Below are positions 1 to 6,401 of a DNA stretch of 6,401 bases, one piece after another. A program made the translations under genes and the position numbers. How positions within the stretch are numbered: the first letter of the stretch is position 1; each line of letters begins with the position of its first letter. The DNA comes from CAYYWV01 sp964475385 (GTDB lineage Bacteria > Pseudomonadota > Alphaproteobacteria > JAAXGF01): assembly GCA_964475385.1 (NCBI GenBank), contig CAYYWV010000126.1, positions 1 to 6,401 of the forward strand. Reading direction: 5' to 3'. Under the pieces are notes generated by a model. The model did no database searches. It saw only the letters and a list, made by a program, of their open reading frames with translations, and was not told the origin of the DNA.

Positions 1-874
<874 letters not shown>

Positions 875-882
875 ATCGTGTT

Positions 883-887
883 CTCCT
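883..887 (-). promoter_or_regulatory. sufB ribosome binding site
   Basis: AGGAG on the minus strand, 8 nt before the sufB ATG. It lies in the 33-bp spacer after the Rrf2 regulator stop and fixes the sufB start. Confidence 0.8.
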
Positions 888-907
888 ACAGCGTCCCGCC
901 TTCGGGC

Positions 908-1363
908 TTACGAGGACGGCCGGTGCGAGGCCGGGCCATCGCTCGACGCGAGAAAAGGCGCGAACGGCGTCGTCATGTCGGCGAGCGAGATCTCGTCGAG
1001 CGCGCGATGGACGGCGTCGTTGATCTTGTGCCAATTCCCCCGGGTCGGGCAGAAGGGCTCGAAGCTGCACTCGCCGCCCTTTTCCTGGCATTCGGTCAGC
1101 GCGATCGGTCCGTCGACCGCGGTGATGATCTCGGCCACGGTGATCTGTCCGGGCGCGCGGGCGAGCGTGTAGCCGCCGTTGATCCCGCGCTGCGATTCGA
1201 GAAGGCCCGCGCGGGCCAGAAGCTTCAGGATCTTCGACGCCGTGGGCTCGGGAATCCGGGTCGCCGCGGCGGCCGCCGCCGCGGTCTGCAAGCGGTCGGG
1301 GCCGGCCGCGACATGGGTCATCAGAACCACGCCGTAGTCCGCCAGGCGGCTCAGTCGAATCAT
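908..1363 (-). CDS. Rrf2-family SUF-system transcriptional regulator (IscR-like)
   Basis: A 151-residue Rrf2 regulator resembling the SUF-type branch of the family that leads suf operons (TIGR02944-like). The N-terminus MIRLSRLADYGVVLMTHVA is the typical opening helix. The winged helix-turn-helix follows at about residues 27-70, with the recognition segment PEPTASKILKLLARAGLLES and the wing QRGINGGYTLAR. Three cysteines, C92, C99 and C105, are spaced Cx6Cx5C within ECQEKGGECSFEPFCP and are followed by RGNW. This is the region where IscR holds its cluster (there Cx5Cx5C), so Fe-S or iron sensing is likely but inferred. Residues 28-34 are a run of seven alanines, encoded by a GCC/GCG-rich stretch, just before the recognition helix. 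The ATG at 1363-1361 has AGGAG 8 nt upstream (1372-1376). It is the first gene of a probable operon with sufB and probably controls its own promoter. Confidence 0.92.
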   Translation of the reverse strand: MIRLSRLADYGVVLMTHVAAGPDRLQTAAAAAAATRIPEPTASKILKLLARAGLLESQRGINGGYTLARAPGQITVAEIITAVDGPIALTECQEKGGECSFEPFCPTRGNWHKINDAVHRALDEISLADMTTPFAPFLASSDGPASHRPSS

Positions 1364-1371
1364 GGGCGACG

Positions 1372-1376
1372 CTCCT
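1372..1376 (-). promoter_or_regulatory. Ribosome binding site of the Rrf2 regulator
   Basis: AGGAG on the minus strand, 8 nt before the ATG. It matches in sequence and spacing the site before sufB, so the two genes probably have similar initiation strength. Confidence 0.75.
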
Positions 1377-1389
1377 GTTCGGCGAAAAG

Positions 1390-1404
1390 GGACCGCTCAG
1401 GTCC
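1390..1404. repeat. Perfect 5-bp inverted repeat GGACC-N5-GGTCC in the suf leader
   Basis: The plus strand reads GGACCGCTCAGGTCC, a dyad with perfect 5-bp arms around a 5-nt centre. It sits between the Rrf2 RBS and the putative promoter, near the expected transcription start or just after it. A repressor bound here could block initiation or early elongation. An operator role is inference; the dyad itself is directly visible. Confidence 0.45.
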
Positions 1405-1439
1405 TGTTTCTAAATGAGGGAAAGCGGGTTCCTTGTCAA
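1405..1439 (-). promoter_or_regulatory. Putative promoter and operator region of the Rrf2-sufB operon
   Basis: On the minus strand a perfect TTGACA occupies 1439-1434. The -10 at the normal spacing is poor (CATTTA/ATTTAG/TTTAGA at 17-19 nt), as is common at activator-dependent or regulated promoters. The 17-bp segment at 1403-1419 (plus strand CCTGTTTCTAAATGAGG) covers the -10 and is a weak, imperfect dyad (CCT..TT / AA..AGG), a candidate site for the Rrf2 protein. The location directly upstream of the regulator supports a promoter; which box is used and what binds are not established. Confidence 0.4.
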
Positions 1440-1466
1440 GCGCTCAAGATCGCCGTCTTCGTAGGA

Positions 1467-1493
1467 CCGGCCGCGGCCTCGCCGCGGAGCCGG
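1467..1493. repeat. GC-rich hairpin in the divergent intergenic region
   Basis: The plus strand has CCGG-CCGCGG, a 5-nt loop CCTCG, then CCGCGG-AG-CCGG: a 10-bp all-GC stem with a 2-nt AG bulge. No T-run follows on either strand, so it is not a standard intrinsic terminator. It lies upstream of both divergent genes. Its function is unknown, and in DNA this GC-rich such stems can arise by chance. Confidence 0.35.
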
Positions 1494-1516
1494 GCGAAGG
1501 GAGAGCCGGGCGAAGG
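1487..1516. repeat. Two direct copies of a 14-bp unit, 16-bp period
   Basis: GAGCCGGGCGAAGG occurs at 1487-1500 and again, identically, at 1503-1516, separated by GA. The first copy overlaps the right arm of the hairpin at 1467-1493. The pair lies in the non-coding divergent region upstream of the SDR gene. It may be a small duplication or a pair of binding sites; there is no independent support for either. Confidence 0.6.
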
Positions 1517-1579
1517 CGCGGGACGGCGCGTCGCCTTGCGTTTTGCGCATTGACGCGGCCTGCGCGTCGGCGGATTGGC

Positions 1580-1587
1580 TATATAAC
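1580..1587 (+). promoter_or_regulatory. Possible -10 region of the SDR gene
   Basis: TATATAAC is the only AT-rich patch in a very GC-rich leader. It contains TATAAC, five of six matches to the -10 consensus, and ends 33 nt before the ATG. The nearest good -35-like sequence, TTGACG at 1550-1555, is 26 nt upstream, which is too far, so the -35 is uncertain. No other promoter candidate is visible before this gene. Confidence 0.35.
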
Positions 1588-1606
1588 GCCTGGGAAGGAC
1601 GCTGCC

Positions 1607-1614
1607 AAGGAGGG
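1607..1614 (+). promoter_or_regulatory. Strong ribosome binding site that fixes the SDR start
   Basis: AAGGAGGG is near-perfect anti-SD complementarity, 6 nt before the ATG at 1621. It selects this ATG over the in-frame upstream ATG at 1543, which would add 26 residues unlike the family N-terminus. Confidence 0.85.
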
Positions 1615-1620
1615 AAAGGC

Positions 1621-2379
1621 ATGATCGATCTGACGGACAAGGTCGCGCTGGTGACCGGGGGTTCGCGCGGGATCGGCGCGGCGATCGTTCGCTGCTTTGC
1701 GGGCGCGGGGGCGGACGTCGCGCTCCATTACGCGAACAGCGCCGAGCGCGCCCAGGCGATCGCGGACGAGATCGGGCGCGCGCGTTGCCGCCTCGTGCGC
1801 GGCGATCTCGACGACGAGGCGGCGCCGGGCCGGATCTGGGCCGAGGCGCTCGCCTGGAAGGGGCGGATCGACGTGCTGGTCAACAACGCGGGCGTCTATC
1901 TGCCGGCCGCATTCTCCGACGACTTCGCCCGTTGGGCGGACGTCTGGGCGCGGACGCTTCGCGTCAACCTGGTCGCGGCGGCGCATCTTTGCCGCGAGGC
2001 GGTGCGCCATTTCCGCGAGCGCGGCGGCGGCGTCATCGTCAACATCGCGAGCCGGGCGGCGTTCCGCGGCGATGCGCCCGATTACAGCCATTACGCGGCG
2101 TCCAAGGGCGGCATGATCGCGCTGACCCGCACCATCGCGCGCGGCTTCGGGGCCGACGGCGTGCTGGCCTATGCGGTCGCGCCGGGCTTCGTCGGCACCG
2201 AGATGGCGGAGGACTACTTCCGCGCCCACGGCTCGGAAGCGGTGGTTTCGGAGATTCCGCTCGGCGCGGTCGCGCCGCCTGAGGAGGTCGCCAACGTGGT
2301 CGCCTTTCTGGCGAGCGGCCTCGCCCGCCACGCCACCGGCGCGACGATCGACATCAACGGCGCGTCTTACGTGCGTTGA
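1621..2379 (+). CDS. Classical short-chain dehydrogenase/reductase (FabG-like SDR oxidoreductase)
   Basis: A 252-residue cytoplasmic NAD(P)-dependent oxidoreductase of the classical SDR family, at the usual length. The Rossmann cofactor motif TGGSRGIG is at residues 12-19 and NNAG at 88-91. The catalytic tetrad is N116, S144, Y158 and K162 (YAASK), and the PG motif is at 188-189. The C-terminus GATIDINGASYVR is typical of FabG-like enzymes, so the protein is complete. The segment after the second strand, HYANSAERA, has no acidic residue at the NAD-selecting position, which hints at NADPH, weakly. The substrate cannot be told: 3-oxoacyl-ACP reductase is the nearest generic name, but many paralogues reduce other carbonyls, so I give no symbol. 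It is transcribed alone, divergent from the suf operon, and its last codons overlap the flippase gene on the other strand. Start at 1621 chosen for the strong RBS and the family N-terminus. Confidence 0.93.
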   Translation: MIDLTDKVALVTGGSRGIGAAIVRCFAGAGADVALHYANSAERAQAIADEIGRARCRLVRGDLDDEAAPGRIWAEALAWKGRIDVLVNNAGVYLPAAFSDDFARWADVWARTLRVNLVAAAHLCREAVRHFRERGGGVIVNIASRAAFRGDAPDYSHYAASKGGMIALTRTIARGFGADGVLAYAVAPGFVGTEMAEDYFRAHGSEAVVSEIPLGAVAPPEEVANVVAFLASGLARHATGATIDINGASYVR

Positions 2380-3629
2380 ACGAGGCCGATTCCTCGGGGA
2401 CAAGGAAGATCGGCGCGCCGAAGCGCATGGTACCGGTAAAGCTGGCCGGCGCTGGTGGCCGCTGCGACGGCGATGACCGCGGCGGTTATCGGCGAGAACG
2501 CCGCCGTGGCCGCGGCGAATGCGCCGATCCAAACGACGAGCGCCGCTCCATTGGCGAACGCGTCGGCCCGGACCAGGCCATTGCTGATCAAGATCTCGTG
2601 CTGCGGCCCCCAAAGAAGTTCAGCGAAGCGGACAACGATCAGCGCTCGCAAAACCCAGGCTATTTCGACGAAACGGTCGCCGAATAGCCGCAGCAAAGGG
2701 TCCGCGAGCAGCCAGATAAGCGCGGCGGCGAGGAGTCCGAGACGGACGAGGCTGCGCTGACGCGCCATGACCCGGGCGAGCGCCTCGGCGCGTTCCTCTT
2801 CGTCTCCGGCTCGGCGCATCTGCCAGGGAAGACCGAGAAAAAAGAAGTGCTGGATCACCATGAAACCGATCGCGAATTGGGCTGCGATCCGATATTCGCC
2901 CACCGTCGCAAGCGGGATGACGGTGGTCAGTGCGAGCACGTCGATATACGCGGCGAATCGCGAGCTCAGATTGCCCGCGACCAAGTTGACCGTATGGCGC
3001 AGGAGCGGAGCCCAGAGCGCGCCTCCGAACCGGTGCGGGTGCTTTGCGCCTCTGATGAACGCCGACCAGACGGCGGCGCCAATGCACACGATCGCCCAGA
3101 TTGCGACGTAAATGGCGAAGAACCCTGTCGCGCTTTGCGGTTGAAGGACCGCGATCGCGATAACGAAGGAAAGAGGCGCGGCGAAGTCGCGAACGGCGAA
3201 GAACGCGGTTACCCGGCCGCTGGCCCGAACGACGGCGAGAAGCGCTTCGGCGAACCCGGCGACAGCCGCGCCGATTACCGCGAGGACGAGAGCCCCCGAA
3301 CGAGAGGCCATCATGTCGAGCCCGTATGCGGCGATCAACCCCGCAACGATCACGCCCGCCGCGCTCGTCACGCATAGCAGAAGGTAGGCCGGGCGCACCC
3401 AAGGGGCGCGGCCGGCCGTGGTCTGCTTCGACCCGGTGAAGCGGTTGAGCCACATATCGCCGCCGCCGCTGACCAGGGCGTTGAGAATGGCGACGACGAC
3501 CATAAGTACGGTGATGGCTCCGAAGTCGGCTGGCGTCAGAAGGTGGGCGGCGATCAGAAGAACGGCGTAGGCGGCCAACCGCGAGACCAGCGCGCTGACG
3601 AGCGGCACGAAAGGGATGCTACGAAACAC
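2367..3629 (-). CDS. Wzx-like polysaccharide flippase (lipopolysaccharide biosynthesis membrane protein, MOP superfamily)
   Basis: A 420-residue, very hydrophobic protein with about 12 predicted membrane segments (for example about 9-31, 36-56, 80-103, 112-134, 141-162, 169-192, 243-266, 293-315, 358-377 and 380-396). An early helix followed by LLTPADFGAITVLMVVVAIL is the signature start of polysaccharide-biosynthesis flippases (LTPxDFG). A cytoplasmic charged loop RRAGDEEERAEALARVMARQR (271-291) sits mid-protein, also typical. Such proteins move lipid-linked sugar units across the inner membrane. The substrate is not deducible. The start is a GTG at 3629-3627 that overlaps the end of the ligase gene by 11 nt; its upstream sequence is only weakly SD-like, so translational coupling to the ligase is likely. 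The stop TAA (2369-2367) lies inside the SDR gene. No glycosyltransferase is visible next to it. Remote alternative: another MATE/MOP-type exporter. Confidence 0.85.
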   Translation of the reverse strand: MFRSIPFVPLVSALVSRLAAYAVLLIAAHLLTPADFGAITVLMVVVAILNALVSGGGDMWLNRFTGSKQTTAGRAPWVRPAYLLLCVTSAAGVIVAGLIAAYGLDMMASRSGALVLAVIGAAVAGFAEALLAVVRASGRVTAFFAVRDFAAPLSFVIAIAVLQPQSATGFFAIYVAIWAIVCIGAAVWSAFIRGAKHPHRFGGALWAPLLRHTVNLVAGNLSSRFAAYIDVLALTTVIPLATVGEYRIAAQFAIGFMVIQHFFFLGLPWQMRRAGDEEERAEALARVMARQRSLVRLGLLAAALIWLLADPLLRLFGDRFVEIAWVLRALIVVRFAELLWGPQHEILISNGLVRADAFANGAALVVWIGAFAAATAAFSPITAAVIAVAAATSAGQLYRYHALRRADLPCPRGIGLVQRT

Positions 3630-4782
3630 GCGTTGGCCCCGGAACCGCCCGGGCGAGGCCGAGCGCGAGCAGCACGTGAACGATTCGAAACCCCAGCATA
3701 TCGTTCAACAAAAAAGGCACCGCGATATAGAGAAGAACGCACAGCCGCACGGGCCATGACCATGCCCAGGCGGTCCGTAGGATAAGCCCGGCGAGAAGGG
3801 CGGTAAACGCAACGCCGATCGCGCCAAGTTCGGCCGTAAGCGCGAGCGGCGTGTTGTGAACGACTCGCAATCCCGCGGCGGCGAGCGCTGGAACCTGTTC
3901 GGCTAAAAGGGAGAATTGGCCGGCGCCGATGCCCCAAGGAAAGCTCTCGCCGATCGCGTCCAGCGCNNNNNNNNNNNNNNNNNNNNNNNNNNNNNNNNNN
4001 NNNNNNNNNNNNNNNNNNNNNNNNNNNNNNNNNNNNNNNNNNNNNNNNNNNNNNNNNNNNNNNNNNCGGGCCAGCGCCGTCAAGCCGACAATCGCGACGA
4101 TCCCGAGGCCGACGACGAAGAAGGCTTTGCCGGCGAGGATGAAAGCGGCGACGGTGGCGAATGCGGCGAGAATGGCGATAGCGCCGGCGCAACGGATGTC
4201 CGCGATCGGATCGAGGCGAATGGCGAACAGAACGACGAGGCCGAAGACCGTTCCGAGGAACAGGGTCTCGAACACCGTCCCTTGACCGGTGATTTCCTCT
4301 ATCCGGCGCGCGATCGCAAAGGCGATCGCGGCGACTAGAAGCGCCGCGATCAGACCCGGGGCCGGGCGGGCCACGGGCGAGGCGCGAAAGACGAGCGTGA
4401 GCAACCCGAGATCGACCAGGAAGCCGGCTGTCTTTACGGTCTCGCGGGCGAGCGCGGCGAGGCGCGGCGCGGGTTCGAGCCACAACGTCGCAGCGGCGTG
4501 GCCGAGCGCCAGAACGACGAGAGCCGCAAAGATCGTCAGCTCAAGCCGCGAGGGCCGCGCGATTTCGCCGCGGTAGGCGGCGAAGAGGAACAGAATCGGG
4601 ACGGCGGCGTCATAGAGCGAAAGGTTGATCGCATCCCCCGCCCGGCCGATCGGCACCGGAACGTAGAGGACGATTCCGGCAACGAGCGCAGTCCAGAAGC
4701 CCGCGGTCCAAATCGGCGATCCAGCGGCGGCGGGACGGTTCAAAGCGGAAGCCGAAGACGTGCGGGCGCTTGACCGCACCAT
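3619..4782 (-). CDS. O-antigen ligase/polymerase family membrane protein (Wzy/WaaL-like), interrupted by an assembly gap
   Basis: An inner-membrane protein with many hydrophobic segments on both sides of a 100-N gap. The first 238 residues hold about seven helices, the last of them (about 212-237) beginning near AGKAFFVVG. After the gap, 115 residues start ALDAIGESFPWGIGAGQFSL and continue to VVHNTPLALTAELGAIGVAF, then two or three more helices. The PxGIGAGQF and HNxxLxLxxExGxxG motifs identify the Wzy_C/O-antigen ligase fold, whose members either join O-antigen to lipid A-core or polymerise repeat units; the sequence cannot decide which. Both halves read in the same frame if the gap is taken as 100 nt, but that length is nominal. 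The large periplasmic loop expected between the halves is mostly missing. The ATG at 4782-4780 follows the glpD stop by 12 nt, with a GGA/GGAAG-type RBS in that junction. The flippase follows with overlap. Confidence 0.8.
   Translation of the reverse strand: MVRSSARTSSASALNRPAAAGSPIWTAGFWTALVAGIVLYVPVPIGRAGDAINLSLYDAAVPILFLFAAYRGEIARPSRLELTIFAALVVLALGHAAATLWLEPAPRLAALARETVKTAGFLVDLGLLTLVFRASPVARPAPGLIAALLVAAIAFAIARRIEEITGQGTVFETLFLGTVFGLVVLFAIRLDPIADIRCAGAIAILAAFATVAAFILAGKAFFVVGLGIVAIVGLTALAXXXXXXXXXXXXXXXXXXXXXXXXXXXXXXXXXXALDAIGESFPWGIGAGQFSLLAEQVPALAAAGLRVVHNTPLALTAELGAIGVAFTALLAGLILRTAWAWSWPVRLCVLLYIAVPFLLNDMLGFRIVHVLLALGLARAVPGPTRVS
3967..4066. other. Assembly gap (100 Ns) inside the ligase gene
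   Basis: Exactly 100 consecutive Ns, the usual scaffolding placeholder for a gap of unknown size. Nothing can be said about its content, and the true distance and reading frame between the flanks are unknown. Confidence 0.98.
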
Positions 4783-4794
4783 CTTCCAATCCTT

Positions 4795-6300
4795 TCAGTC
4801 GATCTGCGCCCGGCGGCCGTCGCCGGCGAGCCAGGCCTCGAGCGCGGCGGCGGTGTCCTTCGGCGCGTGAAGGCCAAGCTTGGTTCGCCGCCACAGGATG
4901 TCGTCTGCGGTTTCGGCCCATTCCTCGTCGGTGAGGTAAGCGACCTCGCGTTCGGTGAGCCCGCCGCCGAAATCGCGCCCGAGATCGTCGAGCGAAGCGG
5001 CGTCGCCCAATACTCGCTCGATTCGCGTGCCGTAAGCGCGCGCCATCCGGTGCGCCATCGCCTCGGGCAGCCAGGGCCGCGCGGCGCGCAGCTCGGCGAG
5101 AAAGCGAGGGAAATCGGCCCCCGGCAGATCGCCGCCCGGCAACGGCGCCCGATCGGTCCAAGGCCCGCGCGTAGTCCGCACGTAAGGGGCGAGATCGCGC
5201 ATCGCGTGCTCGGCAAGCCGGCGATAGGTCGTGATCTTCCCCCCATAGACGCAGAGAAGAGGCGCGCGCCCCGGGCCGGCGTCGAGATCGAGGACGTAAT
5301 CGCGGGTCACGGCGGAGGCGTCCTCGGCCGCGTCGTCGTAAAGCGGCCGCACGCCCGAATAGGTCCAGACCACGTCTGCGGGCGCGGGCGGGGCGCGGAA
5401 GTAACGGCCGACCGCATCGCAGAGGTAGCGCGCCTCGCTCTCGTCGATTGCGACTCCGCCCGGGTCGCCCTCGAACGGGACGTCGGTGGTGCCGATCAGG
5501 GTGAACGCGCCCTCGTAGGGAATGACGAAGATCACCCGGCCGTCGTTGTTTTGCAGGATATAGGCGTGAGCGCCGCCGTGCAGGCGGGGGACGACGATAT
5601 GGCTGCCCTTGACCAGGCGCAAAGGCGCGCGCCGGGGCAGGGCGAGCGTGTCCTCGACGACGCGCCCGACCCAGGGGCCCGCCGCGTTGACCAGGATGCG
5701 CGCGGTTACGGTCGTCTCGGCGCCGGTCCTGAGATCGCGCAAGCGCGCCTCCCAACCGGCCTCGGTTCGCCGGGCCGCGACGCAGCGCGTCCGCGTCCGA
5801 ATTTCGGCCCCGCGCGCCGCCGCATCGAGCGCGTTGAGAACCACCAGGCGGGCGTCGTCCACCCAGCAGTCCGAGTAGACGAAGCCCTTGCGGTACGCGG
5901 GCTTGAGCGGCGCGCCCCAGGGGCTGCGAGAGAGGTCAACGCCGTGCGAGCCTGGAAGCCGCCTGCGCCCCCCGAGGTGGTCGTAAAGAAACAGCCCGGC
6001 GCGAATCATCCACGCCGGCCGCAGCGAACGGTCGTGCGGGAGCACGAAGCGCATCGGAAAGATGATGTGGGGCGCGTTCTCGAGCAGCACCTCGCGCTCG
6101 GTCAGCGCCTCGCGGACCAGCCGGAACTCGTAGTGTTCCAGATAGCGCAAGCCCCCGTGAATGAGCTTGCTGCTCGCCGACGAGGTCGCCGAGGCGAGAT
6201 CGCCCTGCTCGCACAAGAGGACCGAAAGGCCGCGTCCGGCGGCGTCGCGGGCGATGCCTGCGCCGTTGATTCCTCCCCCGATGACGAACAGGTCGAGCAT
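4795..6300 (-). CDS. glpD: Aerobic glycerol-3-phosphate dehydrogenase GlpD (FAD-dependent)
   Basis: GlpD oxidises sn-glycerol-3-phosphate to dihydroxyacetone phosphate on the cytoplasmic face of the inner membrane and passes electrons to quinone. From the ATG at 6300-6298 it is 501 residues, the same as E. coli GlpD. The N-terminus MLDLFVIGGGINGAGIARDA carries the FAD-binding GxGxxG-type motif (about 8-15). It is followed by SATSSASSKLIHGGLRYLE (about 38-55), including the active-site loop with R52. Other family landmarks are ILVNAAGPWV (202-211), IGTTDVPFEGDP (269-280), WTYSGVRPL (312-320, R318) and YGGKITTYRRLAEHA (352-366, K355). The C-terminal domain (about 388-501) is the usual helical cap, so the protein looks complete. 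In-frame upstream starts exist (ATG at 6330, TTG at 6378), but they would add residues unlike the family. The RBS for 6300 is not strong: GGAAGG at 6314-6319, 13 nt away. It is the first gene of a probable unit with the two polysaccharide genes. No glycerol kinase, facilitator or GlpR is in view. Confidence 0.95.
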   Translation of the reverse strand: MLDLFVIGGGINGAGIARDAAGRGLSVLLCEQGDLASATSSASSKLIHGGLRYLEHYEFRLVREALTEREVLLENAPHIIFPMRFVLPHDRSLRPAWMIRAGLFLYDHLGGRRRLPGSHGVDLSRSPWGAPLKPAYRKGFVYSDCWVDDARLVVLNALDAAARGAEIRTRTRCVAARRTEAGWEARLRDLRTGAETTVTARILVNAAGPWVGRVVEDTLALPRRAPLRLVKGSHIVVPRLHGGAHAYILQNNDGRVIFVIPYEGAFTLIGTTDVPFEGDPGGVAIDESEARYLCDAVGRYFRAPPAPADVVWTYSGVRPLYDDAAEDASAVTRDYVLDLDAGPGRAPLLCVYGGKITTYRRLAEHAMRDLAPYVRTTRGPWTDRAPLPGGDLPGADFPRFLAELRAARPWLPEAMAHRMARAYGTRIERVLGDAASLDDLGRDFGGGLTEREVAYLTDEEWAETADDILWRRTKLGLHAPKDTAAALEAWLAGDGRRAQID

Positions 6301-6401
6301 CCGAAGCAGACCGCCTTCCCCCGGTGTCATGGCGTCCGAGCGCCCACCGACATATCCGGGATCGCGCCTCACGCGCAAATGAAATGTTTTTGCGGTTGAA
6401 A
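6301..6401 (-). promoter_or_regulatory. glpD upstream leader with an AT-rich edge
   Basis: The last 25 or so bases are clearly AT-rich against a GC-rich background, as expected for a promoter. On the minus strand TTTCA occurs at 6401-6397 and 6384-6380, start-to-start 17 nt. Spaced TTTC-type repeats are a feature of DeoR/GlpR-family operators, so a GlpR site is possible, but two 5-mers are weak evidence. The region is cut by the window edge. Confidence 0.25.

Noticed and set aside
1467..1493. The GC-rich hairpin as an intrinsic terminator
   Set aside because: There is no T-run after it on either strand, and both neighbouring genes are transcribed away from it.
1543..1620. A 26-residue N-terminal extension of the SDR protein
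   Set aside because: The near-perfect RBS at 1607-1614 and the family-type N-terminus select the ATG at 1621.
1441..1620. A tRNA or small RNA gene in the divergent intergenic region
   Set aside because: I see no cloverleaf or TTC-type T-loop sequence, and no promoter-terminator pair enclosing a short transcript.
1579..2613. A 344-codon minus-strand frame opposite the SDR gene
   Set aside because: It is an arginine-rich shadow that crosses the end of the flippase gene in another frame and resembles no known family.
3554..4483. A minus-strand frame crossing the assembly gap in a second reading frame
   Set aside because: Its product is arginine-rich and soluble-looking, whereas the overlapping 3619-4782 frame gives a coherent membrane protein with ligase motifs.
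4867..6399. A 510-codon open frame on the plus strand opposite glpD
   Set aside because: It lies wholly antisense to a well-supported glpD, its product is rich in Arg/Gly/Ala/Val with no recognisable domain, and long antisense frames are common in high-GC genes.

Overview
The window looks like a high-GC proteobacterial chromosome, most likely an alphaproteobacterium. The basis is the strong GC bias at third codon positions, the SUF-type Fe-S regulator placed directly before sufB, and a 501-residue GlpD. I cannot name the order. A run of exactly 100 Ns at 3967-4066 shows this is a scaffolded draft or metagenome assembly. I found no RNA gene, CRISPR array, transposase or phage gene. The content is core metabolism plus two envelope-polysaccharide genes.

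Layout. (1) 1-1440, minus strand: an Rrf2-family, cysteine-containing SUF regulator, then after 33 bp the first 291 codons of sufB, which runs off the left edge. Both have AGGAG ribosome binding sites 8 nt from their ATG. A TTGACA box and small inverted repeats lie upstream. (2) 1364-1620: a divergent intergenic region of about 257 bp with a GC-rich hairpin, a 14-bp repeated unit and the leader of the next gene. (3) 1621-2379, plus strand: a complete classical short-chain dehydrogenase/reductase (FabG-like). (4) 2367-6300, minus strand: glpD, then a Wzy/WaaL-type O-antigen ligase or polymerase interrupted by the assembly gap, then a Wzx-like polysaccharide flippase. These three are packed tightly (12 nt between glpD and the ligase, 11 nt overlap between ligase and flippase) and look like one transcription unit. 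The flippase and the SDR converge and overlap by 13 bp at their 3' ends.

How the genes work together. The Rrf2 regulator probably senses Fe-S status and controls the suf operon it leads. GlpD oxidises glycerol-3-phosphate to dihydroxyacetone phosphate at the membrane and feeds electrons to quinone. The ligase and flippase are inner-membrane proteins for export and polymerisation or ligation of a surface polysaccharide. Their link to glpD is positional only. Sampled rows suggest they are less GC-rich than glpD, consistent with a polysaccharide cassette inserted downstream of glpD. No clearly new system is evident. The most useful second looks are the gap inside the ligase, the glpD-ligase-flippase arrangement, and the palindromes in the suf control region.
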